Below, one piece after another: positions 63,501 through 64,000 of a DNA stretch of 64,000 nt; positions within the stretch are counted from its first letter, which is position 1, and the number at the start of each line of letters is the position of its first letter. This stretch comes from Prevotellaceae bacterium (GTDB taxonomy: Bacteria; Bacteroidota; Bacteroidia; Bacteroidales; Bacteroidaceae): the NCBI GenBank assembly GCA_015257125.1, contig JABZKU010000010.1:5632-69631 (forward strand). Reading direction: 5' to 3'. Made by a program: the position numbers and the translations under genes. The notes under the pieces were generated by a model that ran no database searches, was not told where the DNA came from, and was given only the letters and a program-made list of their open reading frames with translations.

Positions 63501-64000
63501 ATGGAGAAACAAGCCGGTAGTACCGTAGATCCCATCTGTTATGCCCAAAGTACTCGCGATTTAGTCGATCGATATATCAATCAACTCTTTGAAGTGGAGA
63601 TGCAACGTCGCAATGCTCCCACAGAAGCTACTGAGGCGTTTCATCAGTGTCGCAACGTTCTTGTGCTCAAAGGGGCAGAGCGTGTGGCGCGTATCATGAA
63701 GGCATTGCGCAAAGATCACCTCAAACTCGATATTTATGGCACAGAGCGTCGCTCCATCCTCAGTAATTTGGCGACGAGCTGTTACCCTCTTCCCACGGAT
63801 ACGCCTGATATGTTGGCAGACATCTCGGAAGAACTCCTCGTAGAACTCGCATTCTTCGCGCCACAATGGCTCGAACTTGTGGAGCAACGTCTGAGTTGGC
63901 CTGGATTCCGTACCGCCTATTACTACTTCATCGCCCATGCTCGTGAGATGGGCAACGACGAAAAGAAGGCACTCATCGCACGTTACACCGAACTTGACCC
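60588..64000 (+). CDS. DUF5724/DUF4132 (MolR/YehI-like) giant protein, 3' end beyond the window
   Basis: The frame opens at ATG 60588 (MRTPEQTEQFKRDYLAQI) and is still open at the window end, giving at least 1137 residues. It is alpha-helical with repeat-like blocks such as VSTTRQRAVQLLLTQPDD and ERVARIMKALRKDHLKLDIYG. There is a low-complexity break near residues 605-625. The segment RLSWPGFRTAYYYFIAHA is typical of DUF5724, which precedes the DUF4132 domain of YehI/MolR proteins; the DUF4132 part itself would lie past the window. Such proteins are commonly encoded with MoxR AAA+ ATPases and vWA proteins. No cysteine-rich or catalytic motif is visible in the part seen. Confidence 0.75.
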   Translation, partial: MRTPEQTEQFKRDYLAQIDVNSLNEVEKVLYAVAESKDLSKLSPWELHDALEKLPMHSLEHSQLLRSGYHLPHLLPSWLSEMLSYLLDYRETKSEMRGLYRFRLSNSGKLSDSCVREYVVAALMIALHGASLDDLVRNRHTIRPPQFYFFDYSAFIAAAIRQGNAEVIAATKEVFVAENNVGILSQELVCAVERTDNEALHDALIDLLKAAKLQEGLRQVIVESGDSYSLKFYRKLLKVIDEEGLLRYSSVRRAVQTWCGLDYEWIEDKDIATIFHAIRRYLEHPEERATAYAGDNPLLVYIALYTAGGVDAQVAFAEAEALLKSDKPSQLTVAALWYFKRVNLRDRHYNVLEHLDGFVPRLEEPAFRAFIVRELSSTDLLDELIKARKAPELSERQRKALEEVHRMILDWLPTLKKENKVVHPGFEWFHIRFSRGTVFNALYITSLFLHTQEALDDFLAQKLPSWGARIFDSYYSDVEEDAYRDFFFSYVLPMGTPEARRGFLLRNALNFEVDSNFHAFREAFLREQFTDKEIKSLDVKFKSKVSTTRQRAVQLLLTQPDDILVGAYERLQRTKGDYIADCLVELREGSAILREKFGEVTEAEKKSADGRASEGAAPTANAGAKVAQVVGATDCQLRFGLFTPTEMPELPFENPFSDAERFAASPVSQWVSMDAEQKSLLARALSWKTHQPKLDLSKLFPYTEEEIKALYDDFAQIIEENKTLTYKNRWGVTQTLDEGSFEVVKDMELEQLPHPELWDELLKRHDITDEKALGLDLMMNYLMLYDRTDVLSLPLEGYPMTDKGDRGQWPHAWKFESLTTALQRTVKKRRPDLAFSYAYTLCQLCYWYGTQETYVETFMYREDEIHPISAGFPLRHIIPVCESNMQGEFDRVAPMVLAFYHRWGEPARQADWADVYTLSTDVLLHLLAHGTINEDQLFTQMEYEKFRGLRAMMRLAYAHRCGALNLKKVEEMEKQAGSTVDPICYAQSTRDLVDRYINQLFEVEMQRRNAPTEATEAFHQCRNVLVLKGAERVARIMKALRKDHLKLDIYGTERRSILSNLATSCYPLPTDTPDMLADISEELLVELAFFAPQWLELVEQRLSWPGFRTAYYYFIAHAREMGNDEKKALIARYTELD

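Overview
The window looks like chromosomal DNA of a GC-rich member of the Bacteroidota, most likely Bacteroidales close to Prevotellaceae. The evidence is the fused murF-alr gene, a DUF4290 gene, a lysyl-tRNA synthetase with a C-terminal extension, BspA-type surface repeats, promoters of the TTTG / TAnnTTTG type, and starts without Shine-Dalgarno sequences. I see no rRNA, tRNA, CRISPR array or intact insertion sequence.

Layout. Positions 1-7.8 kb hold a probable acquired metal-efflux island: a His-rich DUF6769-type protein, then a translationally overlapping HME-RND permease, TolC-like channel and adaptor. A chimeric remnant of the neighbouring DHHW gene lies on its left and a 660-bp repeat on its right. 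From 16.8 down to 7.8 kb (minus strand) a likely single operon carries an esterase, a GSCFA protein, MurF-Alr, an SGNH hydrolase, an MBOAT acyltransferase and a DHHW protein. This suggests acyl modification of an envelope polymer. 17.5-22.9 kb has pta-ackA and a secreted sialidase. 28.4-23.3 kb (minus) is a TolC/adaptor/two ABC-2 permease exporter with no visible ATPase. 29.3-36.5 kb has a DUF6057-like membrane protein, a CxxCH beta-propeller lipoprotein, a small conserved protein, a carboxynorspermidine-synthase-like dehydrogenase, a 57-residue peptide gene and a nucleoside transporter. 36.6-41 kb is repeat-rich: an inverted copy of the 660-bp repeat, two 89-bp palindromic-ended elements, a BspA-like surface protein, and a crcB pseudogene whose 5' end is replaced by one of those elements. 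43.7-41.0 kb (minus) has a split ThrE-type exporter and a LysR regulator. 45.3-44.0 kb is inositol-phosphate synthase. 46-51.8 kb is a housekeeping run (tsaB, DUF4290, murA, rimM, dxr, rseP), then an outer-membrane barrel. 59.2-52.9 kb (minus) is lysS, gpsA, ndh, queC, queF, a DivIC-like gene and a membrane protein. From 60 kb a small protein and a DUF5724/DUF4132 (MolR/YehI-like) giant protein begin and run off the window.

Non-coding structure stands out. A dispersed 660-bp intergenic repeat family has two near-full-length inverted copies bracketing 29 kb, plus at least three decayed copies. An 89-bp MITE-like element has two full copies and a junction-like half copy. A 42-bp tandem repeat and several strong terminator hairpins are also present. 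MurA carries Asp where the catalytic Cys normally sits, which predicts intrinsic fosfomycin insensitivity.
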